Of a stretch of 64,000 nt of DNA, positions 44,521-55,689 are shown piece after piece. A program made the position numbers and the translations under genes. The first letter of the stretch is position 1, and the number at the start of each line of letters is the position of its first letter. The stretch lies in assembly GCA_951640165.1 (NCBI GenBank), contig OX621244.1, forward strand, positions 17,874,001 to 17,938,000, given 5' to 3'. The DNA is from Pseudoips prasinana (lineage: Eukaryota > Arthropoda > Insecta > Lepidoptera > Nolidae). The notes under the pieces are model-generated. The model was given only the letters and a program-made list of their open reading frames with translations. It was not told the origin of the DNA and did not search any database.

Positions 44521-44875
44521 AAAAAAATAGGTCAGGTTGGTTGCTAATGTGATTCCACCAGAAAACGAATTGCAATAAGATACGAGCTGCTACCAAAATT
44601 GTAGGTATAGGTTAAGTTAGAACTACGACCACAACGCCATGCCACAATGCCAGAATCGAATTCTACCTATTGTGTGAATCTCAATTTAGTAGTAGATTTT
44701 GAATAGTTATGCCTAATGATGACAGACAGGATAAAAAAAAATCCATTCCAATATACACCGATGAATCGCTTTAATTTGTTGGCATCATTTGATGCCTTTT
44801 TCCTGGTTTTGGAAACACTCGTCATGTAGAAATTCGTAAAACAAAATAAAAAAACTTTATTCCTCGTACCAATGT

Positions 44876-44900
44876 AGTGCTTTCCACAAAGGAAAGCACT
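44876..44900. repeat. 10-bp perfect hairpin, 5-nt loop
   Basis: AGTGCTTTCC / ACAAA / GGAAAGCACT. Confidence 0.93.
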
Positions 44901-44959
44901 CAAAGATCATTTCTATAATTCAATTGGATTACTTATTAATAATGGCAAGTGATTGTATT

Positions 44960-45516
44960 AAATAGTGAAAGTGAATAGAGTCACAAGTTTCAAGTATCTG
45001 GGTCACTGGCTCTCCGAAGACCTCAAAGACAATATGGACATAGAACGGGAGCGCAGGGCGTTGGCTGTCCGATGCAATATGCTGGCTCGTAGATTTGCAC
45101 GATGTACGAAACAGGTAAAGACGACCCTTTTTAGAGCTTACTGTCAGTCGTTTTACACATGCAATCTATGGATTAGCTATACGCAGAAGGCATATGACGC
45201 TCTGCGCGTCCAATACAATAACACGTTTAGGATGCTGATTGGACTGCCAAGACATTGTAGCGCGTCAAATATATTCGCCGACGCACGCACGGATGGATTC
45301 CACGCCATCATGCGCTTCTATTATGAACAGGGTACGAAGCAGTCCCAATAGCATATTAAACACGATCGTGGACCGGTGGGACAGCCCAATACTGGAACAT
45401 TGGATGTTTAGCTTTAAGGTATTAACTAACAATAGTGTTTAAGTTTATAAATTATTTATTAACAAAAATGGATTCTAATTATCTGAAATAAATTATTATT
45501 ATTATTATTATTATTT
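44960..45516 (+). pseudogene. 5'-truncated LINE, same family as 27.2-28.7 kb, with (ATT)n tail
   Basis: VTSFKYLGHWLSEDLKDNMD, IERERRALAVRCNMLARRFA and SFYTCNLWISYTQKAYDALR parallel the LINE at 28.13-28.34 kb residue by residue. A frameshift near 45325 moves the C-terminus (SPNSILNTIVDRWD) to another frame. The 3' end 'ctgaaataaattattatt...' is an (ATT)n tail at about 45487-45515, which is exactly where the R4/Dong element begins on the other strand. Confidence 0.85.
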
Positions 45517-48500
45517 TGCTTTTTAGTTTCTCGGTTTAAACCGGTATCGTAAGGAGAACACGGGCCAAAGCCAAGTGTTAACCTAGGGGGATAGTACTAA
45601 CTTGTGATGAACTAGCCCGAGTTGGTAACATTTCTTGCTCGTTAGTCTGTAAAAACTTTCGAACTATCCTGCACGTGTTGAGAATAACGGCTTTTTGAAG
45701 ATTTCTATATGTATACGGAGGTAAATCTAATGTGTTTAGTGAATGGTGAAGTTGATTGGGGATAACACCTAAAGTTGATAACACAACAGGAATTATAGTG
45801 ACTTGCCGCAATTTCCACAGCCGTGTTATTTCTGTTTTTAGATCAGTGTACTTTGCAAGTTTTTCACCTATTGTATTTTGTAGGTTGTGTGTATTAGGCA
45901 CAGCTATATCAATTATGTATCCAGTTCTATTTATTTTATCTATTAAAGTTATGTCTGGTCTATTGTAATGGACGGTCCTATCGGTAAGAATGGCGCGGTC
46001 GTAATAAAGCTTATGTGTAGCATTTTCAAGAACTGTTTCTGGGATGTATTTGTAATAAGGTACTGGTGAAGTGGTAAGTAGTTGGTATTTTAAGGCTAAT
46101 TGTTGGTGTATAATGTTAGCAACCTGGTCATGCCTGTGCTTATAATCCGTTTGGACTATAGATTTACATGCTCCAGTGATATGTTGGATGGTTTCAGGGC
46201 AACTACTGCACCTCCTACAAATGTCTATTGATATGTTTGTTTTCATAATATATTTTTGGTAATTTCTTGTTTCAATGACTTGATCCTGAATCGCTAACAT
46301 AAACCCTTCTGTTTCTGGAAAGAGATCACCTCGAATGAGCCATTCGTTCGATGCTACTTTATCGACGTTTGACTGACTCAAGGCTTGGTGATATCTTCCA
46401 TGTAATGATTTCCGAGTCCATTGGGCTATTTTGGTTTTCACATCGGTTTGTTTCTCATTATCTTGCATCGTCCTACAAGATAAATTTAGTGGTGTTAGCT
46501 TATGGTCATTGTAGGTAACTGAGCTGTGTAAATTTGACGTGTTACTTTTGGTGTAAAAATACTGTCTCAGATTACTAACTTGTGAGTTATGTAAGTTAAT
46601 GATGTCAATTATACCCCTACCTCCCTCTTTTCTCGGTAGTGTTAGTCGCTGTACACAGGATCTGGGGTGGTGTTTTCTGTATTTAGTCATGTTTACGTTG
46701 ATGAGACGTTGTAATTTTTGTAACTCCGTTTTAGTCCAAAATATAACTCCAAAAGAGTAAGTTAATGTGGGGATTGCGTATGAATTTATTGCTTTAATGG
46801 TATTCCGCGAATTAAGTTGTGTATTCAATATAGATATTAATCTGTGTTTAAAATTTTGTGTTAATTCAGTTTTAATATTTTTGTGTAAGATTAGTTTTGA
46901 TTGTAAGTAACCTAAATATTTATATGTACCGATTTCATCAAGAGAGTTTATTATCTCCCCTGTTTCTAATTCGTGTGTATGTGCAAAGTGCTTGCCTGCT
47001 CTAATTGAGTTTATTTTACATTTATCAATACCGAATTCCATGGTAATGTCTTTCGAATATTGTTCTGTAACATTTACAAGTTCAATCAATTCTTCGGGCG
47101 TAGATGCATATAGTTTAATGTCATCCATGTACAGGAGGTGATTTATTTTGCAAGTCTGTTTGTCAGTCGATGTGTCATTTGAGAACTCTTTACATTCTAA
47201 AACATATCCAGGGTTTAATGAATTTAATCGATTGGAGAGAGGGTTTAATGCTAAGCAGAACCATAATGGACTTAAGGAATCTCCTTGAAATATCCCACGT
47301 AAGATCTTAATTGGTTCTGTTTCTTCTGTACCTGTTGGTGTAGTGACGCGTAACCGAGTAGTCCATTTACTCATTATAGTCTCTAGAAATAAAATAATTT
47401 GAGGGTGAATTTTATAGATTTGTAAGACTTCTAATAGCCAGGAGTGAGGGATTGAGTCGTATGCCTTTTTGTAGTCGATGTACATGGTACTTATATCCTT
47501 TTTGCGTTGTTGTACCTGTTTTAGTATTACGGAGTCAATTACTAATTGCTCTTTACAACCTTGGCTAAATTTCCTACAGCCTTTCTGTTCTTCGGTTAAA
47601 ATATTATTAGCATTTAAGTGTTGGTAGATGACTTGGCTAATACAAGAGGTGAGAATTTTGTAGAGGGTTTGTAAGCAAGTTATTGGTCTATATTTTGCAG
47701 GATTGGTTGAGTCGTGAGTATCTTTTGGTAACATATACGTTATTCCTTCTAATAGATAATTTGGCATCGTTGATGGATTTATTATGAATTTGTTGATATT
47801 ATTAAGAATTATTGGATGTAAATTTGTAAACCTTTTGTACCAAAAGTTATGTAGATTGTCAGACCCGGGTGCCTTCCAATTGTGTAATTTATTAATTACT
47901 AGTTTAAAATCTTGAATTTGTATGCTTTCAAAAGGCATCTGTTGTTTATCTAAAGTGTTTGATTTTTCAGTGGTTATCCATTCGGCTTCAGTATTATGAG
48001 AAACTGGGTTCTGCCATATTTTAGACCAAAACCTTTCAATTTCATTTATAGGGGGGGTATCTAAATGTAATGGAGGGTTACTTGATGATGTTCTGTTGCT
48101 AGTGGTTTGCTTTAGGTTCCTATAAAATACTTTCTCATTGTTGGCAAATAAGCTATTTTGGGTTTTACGCAATGTACATTTTTTATATCTGCTTAACCGC
48201 GCGGTTGCTACTGTTAATTTTTGTTTCAGGGTGTCCAAAAAGTGGAAGAGTTTTGTATTAGGATCTTCATGAGTTGTATGAACAGTGTATTGATCTATTA
48301 TTAGTTTAGCGGCTTTACATACATTTTTAGTTCTATTTCCTTTTATGTACTGTGTAAGTCTACCAATCTTAGCTCTTAATTCTTCTACTCTATTTTCTAG
48401 TCTTTTTTGCCATTTTGGTTTACTACGGTTCCGCTGATTACTCCTATTTTCTATTGGTACCATGTTGATTCTCGCACCATTCAGTTTAGCGGTGGTCCAA

Positions 48501-49740
48501 GCAGCTCAATATAAAATAGTTTGTAATGTATTAAAATCAGTCTCCCTTTTCGCATATACTGGCAAAAGTATACTATTAATATAGCTAATTATAGACACTA
48601 ACTTCCTAGATGACCTCTGTTTAGGTATGTAAGTCCTTTTAACAGGATCAGTGCCACTAAAATATTCTATAGCTTGAGCGAAAGTATTATCTATTTCATA
48701 ATTCCTTTCTTGTGTTACTCCTGCTTCACTGTCATTCTCAGGCACATCGTTTTGTGTAAGGCACTCTACTTGACAACAGTCTGGATTTCTAGTAATATCG
48801 ACATTTGTTATCGAGAATTCTGTTTGAGGTTCCATTGTATTCGAAAAATTTGGTTCTACTCGTAAACTTGTATTAAAATTTAATTGTGACTGTTGAAGAG
48901 GACTTGATTGCAAATTGGATTGCGTCGGTTGAGAGTCTGTTATAATTTCTGTTCTAACTTGTGCTTTAATTCTGTTTAACGTGTCTTCAGATAGATATCT
49001 ATTTTGGACAATAACTCGTCTTTGATCAGAAACCCTTTGCTCAGACACATTCATATGTGGGTATTGTTCCATAAACAGTTCATGTAACTTTTTCCTGTAT
49101 GTTGTGAAGTCAGTCTCTAGTTTAGTAATTTTGTAGTATGATGTCATAATAAAAATATTCATTGCCCGGCTCCATTGCAAGCGCGTACCTTGAGTTTGTT
49201 CTCTATTTATATGTTGTGTTTGTTGGGGGTGTGTAGAAATGGATAATTCTGAATTAGGCTCGGTTTGTCTAGAAGTAAGTTCTTTTCGTATTTCTTCATA
49301 AATTTGATCTATTTTGGTCTGTGGTAATAGTTTGTTATTAATTATAGCCCTACGTTGGACTCCTAATCTTTGACGGGAAACATCTATGCTGGGAAATTTT
49401 TCAATAAATTTGGAATGAAGTGGTTCCAAGTAGCCTATTCTGTCGGTATCCAAATAAGTCAATTGTAGGTAAGTGCGTAGAATAAATTCATTAATTTCGG
49501 GGCTCCATTTTCTACGCTTGTTAGTCACCAAGGTGGGTACAGGTTCTGGAACGTCTAAGCATTCCTCCTGTACAACACTTTTGGTCATAATGCTGCTGAT
49601 TGTAGAACAAGATGAAGAAAATACTTTCCTTGTCATATAAGAGGGACGTGTTGACGGAATGGATGAAACAAGAGATGAAGCACCTTCATCCGAAAGATAA
49701 TCATTGCTTTTAGAATGTATAGTATCTCTACTAAGTATTT
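45517..49740 (-). mobile_element. R4/Dong-clade non-LTR retrotransposon, near complete
   Basis: 4.2 kb minus-strand element with one long reading frame, broken by a single TGA (48508-48506), encoding N-terminal duplicated domains, RT, CCHC finger and a restriction-like endonuclease. This is the R2/R4 architecture, not the APE type seen elsewhere in the window. The left (3') side abuts (ATT)n at 45487-45515 and the right (5') side abuts (TTATTA)n at 49738-49757. Known Dong-type elements insert into TAA repeats, so both junctions fit. The exact ends are therefore uncertain by some bases. 3' UTR about 60 bp. Confidence 0.85.
45578..48463 (-). pseudogene. R4/Dong pol: RT + CCHC + restriction-like endonuclease (downstream part of the frame)
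   Basis: 961 residues from the first Met after the stop; the frame is continuous with the upstream half. Basic start (PKWQKRLENRVEELRAKIGR). RT: KLHNWKAPGSDNLHNFWYKR, NPAKYRPITCLQTLYKILTS, TEEQKGCRKFSQGCKEQL, STMYIDYKKAYDSIPHSWL (motif A), ILRGIFQGDSLSPLWFCLAL, NHLLYMDDIKLYAS with YMDD at 445-448, EFGIDKCKINSI and YKYLGYLQS. Then CRRCSSCPETIQHITGAC from residue 749 (CX2CX8HX4C) and a PD-(D/E)XK-like endonuclease: RPD at 835-837, Asp852 in IIDIAVP. All catalytic residues I can check are present. It makes a target nick and copies its RNA in place (family knowledge). It would be translated only as a fusion with the upstream part, so the TGA probably disables this copy. Confidence 0.87.
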
Positions 49741-49831
49741 TATTATTATTATTATTAAATGAATTTGGTTCGTTAGTCAAAGAGATTGAGAACCGAATTT
49801 GATAACATTGGCATTTTACATAGTTATACAA
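48506..49831 (-). pseudogene. R4/Dong N-terminal part with duplicated DNA-binding-like domain
   Basis: 441 residues ending at TGA 48508-48506; after it come 14 codons in the same frame and then the pol part. Residues 1-30, including a short Asn run encoded by the AAT repeat, are probably flanking DNA plus repeat, so the element's own protein would start further in. Two related ~80-residue domains: about 104-190 (RRKWSPEINEFILRTYLQL... VSRQRLGVQRRAIINNKLL) and about 220-300 (RLQWSRAMNIFIMTSYYKI... VSEQRVSDQRRVIVQNRYL), each with W-S, Y/T-rich helix and the VSxQR.xxQRRxIxxN block. This resembles the N-terminus of R4-clade proteins and might bind target DNA; binding role is inference. Confidence 0.75.
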
Positions 49832-50890
49832 GTATCTGCCAACAATAAAGAGAATTTGTTATTTGGAGGTGTTGATCAGGATGCCAAAGGATTTGCTCAT
49901 TTACTAATGTTGGGAAAATTATTGGTGGCCGCAATGGCTTCCCTAGTGTCAATGGCGTTTATCAAAATCGACAATAGATAAGGGAAGACGATCCTTGAGG
50001 CTCACCCGCAGTAAGAACACACCATGGAGAGAAAGACTCTTTAAATCGGACCGACTGTGAGTGCACTCGAAGGTATAAATTAAAACACGCAATCAAAGGA
50101 GCCGAGATATTCAAGGAGGAAAGAATGCAATGCAGAATTCAAATTGCACTGAATTAAAAGCGCTGCTAAAATCCAGTAAGACTAAGATAGCAACTGCTTT
50201 AGTTTTATTATTATTTAAATATATATTTTTTTATTAATTAGTGGATTTCTGTAACAGTTTACGTAGTAGACCCAAATTAGATTAGAATTAGATAGACATA
50301 ATACGTTAAGTAAGAGTCGCAATCTGAAGCTGTATGCGCCCCATTGAGCCTCATTGAACGTTCCTATGTCGGAGCCCCATTGAAGCAATAAAGTATTGTA
50401 GTATGATTAATGGGTTTGCAACCTCCGCTCGACGCCCACCCATTCGAGCAGCAAGTCTTGATCATAACTCAACTACCAAAAGGCTAAATACAAAATCATG
50501 CTAACATTAAATGGCTATATCATTCTTACTTACACACATATAAAGATTCGTGGTATTGATCCCAGAAGTAAAACATTAATTTCTTTATAACTAGTCTCTA
50601 CCAATCTAAAAGTCAATTCAAGGGAACTTATAAATTATTAAAGATATTATTTTATTATTATATGACCCATGTTTATCCTAAAATATTAGTCCTAAAACAC
50701 GTAAATACAATGGTCCAGTGCCTGCGGTCCCCCGCTTGAAATTGATACTCGCGATGGATTTGCAACGATAGATTATGTTAATGGAAGAATAATGTGGATT
50801 TGCGCAAATCATTGGGCACTATAATGCTAAGAGCAACTGGCTATTGTTCATTGATAAATATGCCGTAGCACTTTTATTTTCAGACTGCTT
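49745..50890. other. No gene recognised
   Basis: Includes a forward 60-codon reading (49799-49981, GGVDQDAKGFAHLLMLGKLL) of unknown origin. Around 50000-50110 a run of element-like words (caccatggagagaaagactctttaaatcgg) suggests another LINE relic I could not place. Confidence 0.35.
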
Positions 50891-50892
50891 TG

Positions 50893-51240
50893 TTAGTCTA
50901 GCGACAGCGTGGTCAACCACAAATAAATAGGCCCCGAGTTCAAATTCCGAGTTGTGCCATAAAGTGATTTTAGGATTGTTCTCTTAAGAAAATTTCTCAA
51001 TATCAGCCCAAAGACTGAGAGTTGGCGGTAACATACCCCCCTGCCACGGAGAGGAAGTAAAGCTGTCAGTCCTGTGAACTCTTTTTCTGGTTTTGTCGCT
51101 AGCAGTCCCATCGGATCATACAAGTGATGCAATAGAAAGTGCTCCTGTGTTTGCGCACATACTTCTGCACTATAATATGTCCCGCACAGATGGTCTCCTA
51201 CGAGACTGACCACCGTGGCCTAAATTCGACCAGCAAAACA
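50893..51240 (+). mobile_element. SINE family A, diverged full-length copy
   Basis: tRNA-like head 'tagtctagcgacagcgtggtc...gagttcaaattccgagttg', body 'cagcccaaagactgagag', 'cacggagaggaagtaaagctgtcagtcctgtg', 'catcggatcat', 'aatagaaagtgctcctgtgtttgcgcaca' and 'tgcactataatatgtcccgc', end 'accgtggcctaaattcgaccagcaaaacattatt'. All in the same order as the 55690 copy. Confidence 0.8.
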
Positions 51241-51874
51241 TTATTATTTTGAGAACGTAATTTAAATAAAAACAATCAGCATGTGCATTTTAATATGTTA
51301 TCTTTATATTGTATGTAGATATGTAATGTATTTAACAACACAATATTATTGTACTGCACTCGTTCTTGCATTTCCTTTTTATGATATGTACATAAGTATA
51401 TATCAGAATTATTCAATCTCTTGAATTTAATTGTTTGGCTCAACGAAGGGCGTCTTTTATTAGTTATAAATATTTACGTTGTAGGTGTTATAAAATGTTA
51501 ATATTTGTAACAAGCTTCCTACTCATATTACTGATTTGCTTCACACAAGTTTGAAGACACAATGTGTCTAACGGGCACTTTTGGCTAGGGGTTATTACAC
51601 CACTAAAGAGTACATCGATGACAAAGACGTCTGGCTCTCGCCTCACTTGTAGCCATATAGACTTGACTAATCTGTTGAGTCACTATCTTTAATATGATTG
51701 CTAACAAATACTAAACTTAAAATTATTGACTCTGTCTTAAAATAAATAATGTTATTGTTTCAATTTTTTTTTTTGTCTTCCTAAATATAATCTAAAATAA
51801 TACGCATTCAGACAACCGATTGAGCACATATTGTGTTTGCCTACTAAATAATTACTTTAGGTGGACTAAATCCC

Positions 51875-52000
51875 GTGTTCCTGCCCGCTTGAGTATGTTT
51901 CGCCGTACTGTTTTAACTGGGTCGTGTTAAAACCGGTAGTAGATGAACCCGCTGAGTTTGTTTCGCTGGCATTAAAGCGCGACCGTCGTTATAAACACAA
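51875..52000 (+). repeat. Lepidopteran dispersed repeat fragment ('gagttTgtttcgc' family)
   Basis: 'cttgagtatgtttcgcc.tactgttttaactgggtc' and 'aaccggtagtagatgaa' resemble a common lepidopteran non-LTR/SINE 3' motif I know as '...gagtttctttcgccggttcttctcagg...gaaccggtggtag'. A second similar word (ccgctgagtttgtttcgctgg) follows 65 bp later. Non-coding. Confidence 0.45.
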
Positions 52001-52010
52001 GGTCCGCCAT

Positions 52011-52455
52011 AATAATAATATTGAATTCGTACCTTAATATAGACAGAACCATTCAGACAATATGTAGTAAAATATAGCTAAAACTATAAATTTCGATAAT
52101 TAAACTTAAACATAATCTTTTTGACAATAACTTAATACAAGCTAGCTAAATATCATTAATATTATAAAATAAATTTTATAAATGTTTTCCTACAATCCGT
52201 GTACCTAAATATTTATTTATTTATTGGACTCAACTTAATTCTACCATAACAGGGAACCTAATGCGATAGAAAAGTTACAATTACAATTCATTTGCGTATT
52301 ATGTACATAATAAATCAATATCTATGTAACTATGAGTAGAGATAATTATGTATACTTAATTATATGACTACAAACATGTTCTGACTATTTACAAGCGCTT
52401 TTTTAAAGTCTACGTGAATAAAAACCTTTTTTGTTTCATTTTAGGGTTATATAAA
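52011..52455 (+). repeat. Dispersed repeat C, copy 1
   Basis: Starts 'ttcgtaccttaatatagacagaaccattcagacaatatgtag' and ends 'ctacaaacatgttctgactatttacaagcgctttttta...ctacgtgaataaaaaccttttt'. Copy 2 at 55050-55410 is the same orientation and lacks about 120 bp of the middle; the right end is also present inverted at 56279-56345. Confidence 0.8.
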
Positions 52456-52552
52456 TAAAAACAAATATAAAACCAAGTATAGGGCAATTGACTGCACGTC
52501 TGGCGCTTCGGTTAAGACACGAGCCTTGCCACTCCATATCCGGGCCTGGATG

Positions 52553-52691
52553 TACAGACGCCAGCACATCAAGCTACCCCAATCTGTCAAATTTCCCCAA
52601 TTGAAAGTGAACCTTATACTTATGTGAGAAAGTTGAAAATCTATAAAAGAAATTTGACAGATTGGGGTAGCTGGATTTGCTGGCGTCTGTA
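52553..52691. mobile_element. Hairpin MITE, 40-bp terminal inverted repeats, copy 1
   Basis: TIRs 52553-52592 and 52652-52691 begin TACAGACGCCAGCA and contain 'agctaccccaatctgtcaaat' (38 of 40 positions match). The outermost TA on each side suggests a TA duplication, as for Tc1/mariner-type transposons. The 139-bp element has no coding capacity. A second copy with one truncated end lies at 56584-56707. Confidence 0.82.
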
Positions 52692-52699
52692 CTTTGTGT

Positions 52700-53530
52700 T
52701 CGTCAATTATATGTTTGTCGTTACAAAAATATATTTGACGTACCTACCCCGCAACACATGGATAGTATTCCTTAGTGCAAGCATTGTCTTTTTAAGAAAT
52801 CAGAATAAAGAAAATAAGAGTTATATTGCAATGAGAGCGGCCACTTAAAAATTTTATTATAAGTCCGCGCGCAATTTATATGATTAAATCTGATTACGAC
52901 TTTTTTTTCAAACAACCTTAATGTTTTCGTCCACCCTGCTTAACAAGTTTTGTGTTTTAATACAAAAAAACAAATTGGTATCGTAGGAATGGAGAATTCC
53001 CTTCTCACAAATATATTTTTGCCACAATTAGGTTCGATTGCGTGATAAGGGTTAATTGTTTTAGTACAAATTAAATTAACTAGTATCTTTTCAATGATCA
53101 TAATATCAATGGTCAATTCAAAATACATTCAATACTGTATAATATACTGTATAATACTGTACTAATTCTAGAAATACTACTAATAATTTCTATCATATCT
53201 ACATATCTTTTTTTTTCTTATTTGGAAAACCAACAGCAAAATACATTGATATTATAAGCAACACATAGGCAATTATAGGTCTTCACTTTTAAATATCTAG
53301 TTAAAGTAAAGACAAGAAAAATATAAACCAAAAAAAGTGAAAAATAAGTTAGTTTAAAATCGAATTTAAAAAAAAAGGAGAATTATAAAGCCTACGTTGA
53401 AAAGTTAAACATTAAGATAATTATTGAAAAACTCAGCGCTCAACATTCATTATTTATATTATTAGTTATGATAATTCTTAACATCATTGAAATAAAAGGT
53501 TAATACCGTTATTTTCACCTTATCAGATAG
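52700..53530. other. No gene recognised
   Basis: AT-rich, with a small near-tandem duplication 'aatactgtataatatactgtataatactgtactaat' at about 53132-53166. No gene. Confidence 0.45.
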
Positions 53531-53629
53531 CATATGGCGAATACCTTGTCGTATTATTTTTTAATAATTAGTTTTAGTAAGTTATCGGGGAGCAGTATCA
53601 GAAATAAAATAAAAATAAATAAATATCTT

Positions 53630-53832
53630 AGAACAACTAACACGCTGCCATCTGATCCTAAACTTGGCAGAGCCTATGGTATAGCAACCAGACAACTGAT
53701 AAACATACTTATATATTTCTATATACATATATAGATATCTTAGATAAATCACACCCAGACACAGAACAAATAATCGTGCCCATCACACAAAGATTTGTCC
53801 CAGGTGCGAATCGAACCTACGACCTCTGGCTT
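53630..53832 (-). mobile_element. tRNA-like SINE, minus strand
   Basis: Minus strand begins 'gacctaagccagaggtcgtaggttcgattcgcacctggg', with the B-box GGTTCGATTCG, and continues into 'tttgtgtgatgggcacgattattt' and the body shared with 1985-2090 ('atcagttgtctggttgctat.cca...aggatcagatgg'). The A-box region is truncated or diverged. Confidence 0.65.
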
Positions 53833-54264
53833 AGGTCCGTAAAGTTCATAGATTTTTGTTGCTTTAGATAGTAATATTAACCATTCGTATGTTTAATCTT
53901 CAGATCTTATAAAACTGTATCCGTTACACGTACCTTATTTTTAAGCCATATCTGCTTATTGTAAGTAGTTTTCATAACTTCGTACCTGCAAGTGAAGAAT
54001 GCAACACTCGGCAAGGATTACTAACTTCTAGAATAGCAGACAGCAAATATAAAATCTCGTAAATCTGAAACTTTTTACTTACCTGAAATAAAAGCTACGC
54101 GACTTAACAAGCATTTTATTTGCGTCTGATCGATAAGTATTTCTCTCTTTCCAAACTTTTATTAGGTTGATTTCTAGTAAACACTATACTTTGTACATAG
54201 GTAGATGTTGGTGTGGTTTTTTTTCATAACAAATATAAGGAGAAAGGGATAAATAGTGCCGGGA

Positions 54265-54712
54265 GATACATCACGGTTATAGTTCAATTATCTGGTATCA
54301 GAACATCTGTGAAAGATTATTATATAGTAAAACCCATCACTGTTGTTTTGCTACACACAACTTGTTAGCCACCAATATAATACAGTAGTTATGCTGCATA
54401 GTGTCTTAAACTGCAAGATATATCACAGTTCAATTGTCTGGTATCAACACATCTGTAAATGATTATTATATAGTAAAGCCCATCATTGTTGTTTTGCTTC
54501 ACAAAACTTGTTAACTAACAATATAATACGGTAGTTATGCTGCATAGTGTCTTAAACTGCAAGATACATCACGGTTGTAGTTCAATTGTCTGGTATCAGT
54601 ACTTCTGTAAAAGATTATTATATAGTAAAACCCATCACTGTTGCTACACACAACTTGTCAGCCACCAACATAATACGCTGCATATTGTCTTAAACTGCAA
54701 TATGTTATTAGA
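54265..54712. repeat. Tandem array, three units of about 150 bp
   Basis: Units start near 54265, 54417 and 54563 with 'gata.atcac.gtt...gttcaattgtctggtatca', then 'gattattatatagtaaaacccatcactgttg', 'acaacttgt.agccac' and 'atgctgcatagtgtcttaaactgcaa'. Spacings are about 152 and 146 bp; the last unit is ~10-15 bp shorter. Pairwise similarity is high. ORFs in it are chance. Confidence 0.93.
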
Positions 54713-55049
54713 TGATCCAGTCTGATACGATGGCTTAATAATAAATTCAATTCACGGGGGTAAAAACCTGGAGCTAGATAGCAAAATTGATGTTATAAGA
54801 AATCACGAGACAGTGAGCGGTGAGGCAGAGTCACTGAAGTATAGTAATAAGTATATAGTATAAGAGATTATACTACATAATAGACGATATACTGATAAAA
54901 GGGAACTTAAGAATGTACTCGTTTATAATTTGTCGTATTTGACATTGCTCTTGAGGGCAGATTTTACTGGCTACTTAAGAGTCAAGAGCAAGTTCAGAAG
55001 CTTGATCTGATTAAGATAAATATGTTTATAGGTACATAGTATATAGGAT

Positions 55050-55410
55050 AGTATAATAATAACATTTAATTCGTACCTTAATATAGACAGAACCATTCAG
55101 ACAATATGTAGTAAAAATATAGCTAAAATTTCGATAGTTAAACCTACACATGATCATTGACAATAACTTAATTTAAGCTAGATAAATATCTAGCTAGCTA
55201 GCTAAATAGCTAGCTATCGTTACTATTATATAATAAATCTTAATGTAAATTATTTCCTACAATCCGTGTACCTAAATATCTATATGGTACCTAGAAATAA
55301 TAATAAATTAATTGTATCTTACTACAAACATGTTCTGACTATTTACAAGCGCTTTTTTAATATTTAATTTTTCTACGTGCATAAAAACCTTTTTCATTTT
55401 ATTTTATTTT
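55050..55410 (+). repeat. Dispersed repeat C, copy 2
   Basis: Same ends as copy 1 at 52011. It contains a local (CTAG)n expansion 'ctagctagctagctaaatagctagct' at about 55191-55217 that is represented by a single 'aagctagctaaat' in copy 1, a sign of replication slippage. Confidence 0.8.
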
Positions 55411-55689
55411 ATAAAAAGTTTACAAAAATACTTTCTATAAGCCACATCTGACCTTAGCCTAATCGGTGACCGTAATCTATCAATGGGCATCGCCGTCCGT
55501 CCACCCGTTACGATATGAGACCTTTAATTATATTGTCGTTAAGGACACCCACAGGGAGAGATTGATGTTCCATTCTTACTCGGAACTCGTGCGATCGTAT
55601 ATAGCACAATGAACGTGGAAAAACACAGAATAGTTACATGTTTTCCACGGACTATTAGCATGTACTATGTATGTAGTTAGTATGTGTAT

